Assembly (NCBI GenBank): GCA_902522825.1 | Contig: CABYXE010000001.1 | Span: forward strand, 186,001-250,000 | DNA from: an uncultured SAR86 cluster bacterium | Lineage (GTDB): Bacteria; Pseudomonadota; Gammaproteobacteria; Magnimaribacterales; AG-339-G14 | Reading direction: 5' to 3' | Length of the DNA stretch: 64,000 nt | Part shown: in pieces, positions 63,159 through 64,000 of the stretch | Position numbering within the stretch: position 1 is the first letter of the stretch | Layout of the letters: each line of letters opens with the position of its first letter | Notes under the pieces: model-generated | Databases searched by the model: none | Seen by the model: the letters and a program-made list of their open reading frames with translations, nothing else | Told to the model about the DNA's origin: nothing | Translations under genes and position numbers: made by a program

Positions 63159-63542
63159 CTAATTAATTATTGCTTGCGCTACTGCAACAGCTAGTCTGTC
63201 TGTATCACTAAGACTTAATGATATGCTTTCGATTCCTTTCTGAAAAGCCAGTTCCTTTGCCTTACCTTTCAACTCAACTTGAGGAGGACCATATTTTCTT
63301 ATAACAACTATGTCTTTTGGTCTAACACCTTGGCTAAATCCTACACCTAAAACTTTAGAAACTGCTTCCTTAGCTGCAAAATTCTTTGCAAGGAAATTTG
63401 GCTTGGCTCTATTTGATTTTTTATTAAATTGGTCTATTTCAAGCGGATCATAGACTCTATTTAAAAATCTTTCTCCAAAATTTTTATAAGTGCTTTTAAG
63501 TCGATCAACTTCTACTAAGTCTATTCCAGAATTTATTTTCAT
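63159..63542 (-). CDS. acpS: Holo-[acyl-carrier-protein] synthase
   Basis: The 127-residue protein from ATG 63542 attaches 4'-phosphopantetheine from CoA to acyl carrier protein. GIDLVEVDRL (6-15) holds the Mg-binding Asp, and FLAKNFAAKEAVSKVLGVGF (about 58-77) the Glu and Lys of the conserved WAAKEA-like site. SLSLSDTDRLAVAVAQA closes the fold. An upstream in-frame ATG at 63578 would overlap the DUF3604 gene and spoil the N-terminus; starting at 63542 leaves 2 bases after that gene. Confidence 0.95.
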   Translation of the reverse strand: MKINSGIDLVEVDRLKSTYKNFGERFLNRVYDPLEIDQFNKKSNRAKPNFLAKNFAAKEAVSKVLGVGFSQGVRPKDIVVIRKYGPPQVELKGKAKELAFQKGIESISLSLSDTDRLAVAVAQAIIN

Positions 63543-63544
63543 TT

Positions 63545-64000
63545 CTAATTTGAACTCACCCAAATTGGTGAAGACCACGCTCTCTCTTGAATTATTTTAT
63601 CAATTCCTTCTCTAGGCGCATAATTATTTTTAACAGCATCCCACGTTGACCACCTGCAAGTAGGATTTTCTAATACCCTCAAATAATAAAAGGTTTCAAT
63701 ATTGGGGTCATATTCTTCATCAACCCATGAAGTTTTGAGTTCACTTGCACCTTTATCTTGAGAAAATTCACAGGTATCTAAATTTACTGACGCATTATTT
63801 GAGGCACATAGTTTTGATACTGGATCTGGTTTAAGTCCGTCGGCACAAATCACGTCAATTAATTGCTCTTTAGTCTCTCTATCTTCTTCGCTGTAATAAC
63901 CTTTAATAATTTGAATTCTTTGAAGTGGTGCTCCATTTTTGTCTTTTTGGGCCCAAACAACGAAAGATGGTTTTTTTGTTTTAGGTAAAATTAAATCACC
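63545..64000 (-). CDS. DUF3604 domain protein (5' part outside window)
   Basis: The frame runs open from the window edge to TAG 63545-63547, giving the last 151 residues of a larger protein. SFVVWAQKDKNGAPLQRIQI, KGYYSEE, VICADGLKPDP, FSQDKGASELKTSWVDEEYDP, FYYLRVLENPTCRWSTWDA and the final IQERAWSSPIWVSSN are the characteristic C-terminal block of DUF3604 proteins, large exported proteins of marine and other proteobacteria with a PHP-like or sulfatase-like enzyme fold of uncertain role. A GTG at 63853 is only an internal codon. Confidence 0.88.
   Translation of the reverse strand, partial: GDLILPKTKKPSFVVWAQKDKNGAPLQRIQIIKGYYSEEDRETKEQLIDVICADGLKPDPVSKLCASNNASVNLDTCEFSQDKGASELKTSWVDEEYDPNIETFYYLRVLENPTCRWSTWDAVKNNYAPREGIDKIIQERAWSSPIWVSSN

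Noticed and set aside
63853-63853. GTG at 63853 as the start of a 102-residue protein
   Set aside because: The same frame continues open to the window edge with typical DUF3604 sequence, so this is an internal Val codon.

Overview
The window is a continuous stretch of a streamlined, AT-rich bacterial chromosome. The best fit is a surface-ocean gammaproteobacterium of the SAR86 type. This rests on a blue-tuned proteorhodopsin, a large TonB-dependent receptor, many lipid and short-acyl degradation enzymes, epoxide hydrolase and alpha/beta hydrolases, very short intergenic gaps, and gammaproteobacterial gene order (serS-lolA-ftsK next to trxB; trmJ divergent from suhB; yajC-secD-secF). The taxonomic label is an inference from gene content; no rRNA gene is present. 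I see no insertion sequence, prophage, CRISPR array, integrase or resistance island.

Layout. 1-4584 (minus): an operon-like run of trpS, an unknown gene, an MFS exporter, a dienoyl-CoA-reductase-like SDR and an aldehyde dehydrogenase, preceded by a candidate leader RNA that ends in an intrinsic terminator eight bases before trpS. 4892-8094: a GST-like gene behind tRNA-Ser, a methyltransferase, two tandem tiny membrane proteins, an RRM protein and a small membrane protein. 8106-14405: sohB, serS, lolA, ftsK and divergent trxB. 14427-18947: enoyl-CoA hydratase, nitronate monooxygenase, a 43-residue membrane protein, an AcuI-type reductase and two TorF-type outer-membrane proteins. 19003-26885: hydrolases, glycerophosphodiesterase, a UMF1-type transporter, dihydroorotase, a Smr-like/COMT-like group, an SbmA-like protein and an epoxide hydrolase. 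26915-33957: a metallo-hydrolase with an M20 amidohydrolase, a serine beta-lactamase-like esterase, tRNA-Gly, a P19-like metal-binding protein, a dihydroflavonol-reductase-like protein and two tandem membrane paralogues. 34067-43571: a paired acyl-CoA dehydrogenase, an amidohydrolase with malate synthase G, dapE, enoyl-CoA hydratase, a flavin monooxygenase and alternative oxidase. 43576-51750: a cyclase-family enzyme, tRNA-Gly, a candidate small RNA, proteorhodopsin, a MATE exporter, the TonB receptor, a DUF4278-like gene with a long leader, and amtB/glnK. 51899-64000: tRNA-Glu, trmJ, suhB, secF/secD/yajC behind tRNA-Leu, plsB, two isoprenylcysteine-methyltransferase-like membrane proteins, rsmJ, uppP, tsaB, adk, acpS and the end of a DUF3604 gene.

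How it works together. The picture is of a photoheterotroph. Light-driven proton pumping, scavenging of ammonium (glnK-amtB), TonB-driven uptake, and oxidation of fatty or branched acyl compounds (two acyl-CoA dehydrogenases, two enoyl-CoA hydratases, SDR, AcuI, malate synthase G) feed a respiratory chain that includes a quinol-oxidising alternative oxidase.

The most notable features are regulatory and architectural. Four of five tRNA genes sit 11-18 bases upstream of a same-strand start codon with no terminator between. Six convergent gene pairs overlap at their stop codons, often through a shared TTAA. Two purine-rich candidate RNAs have good promoters (before trpS and before the DUF4278-like gene). 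A short candidate RNA lies next to proteorhodopsin.
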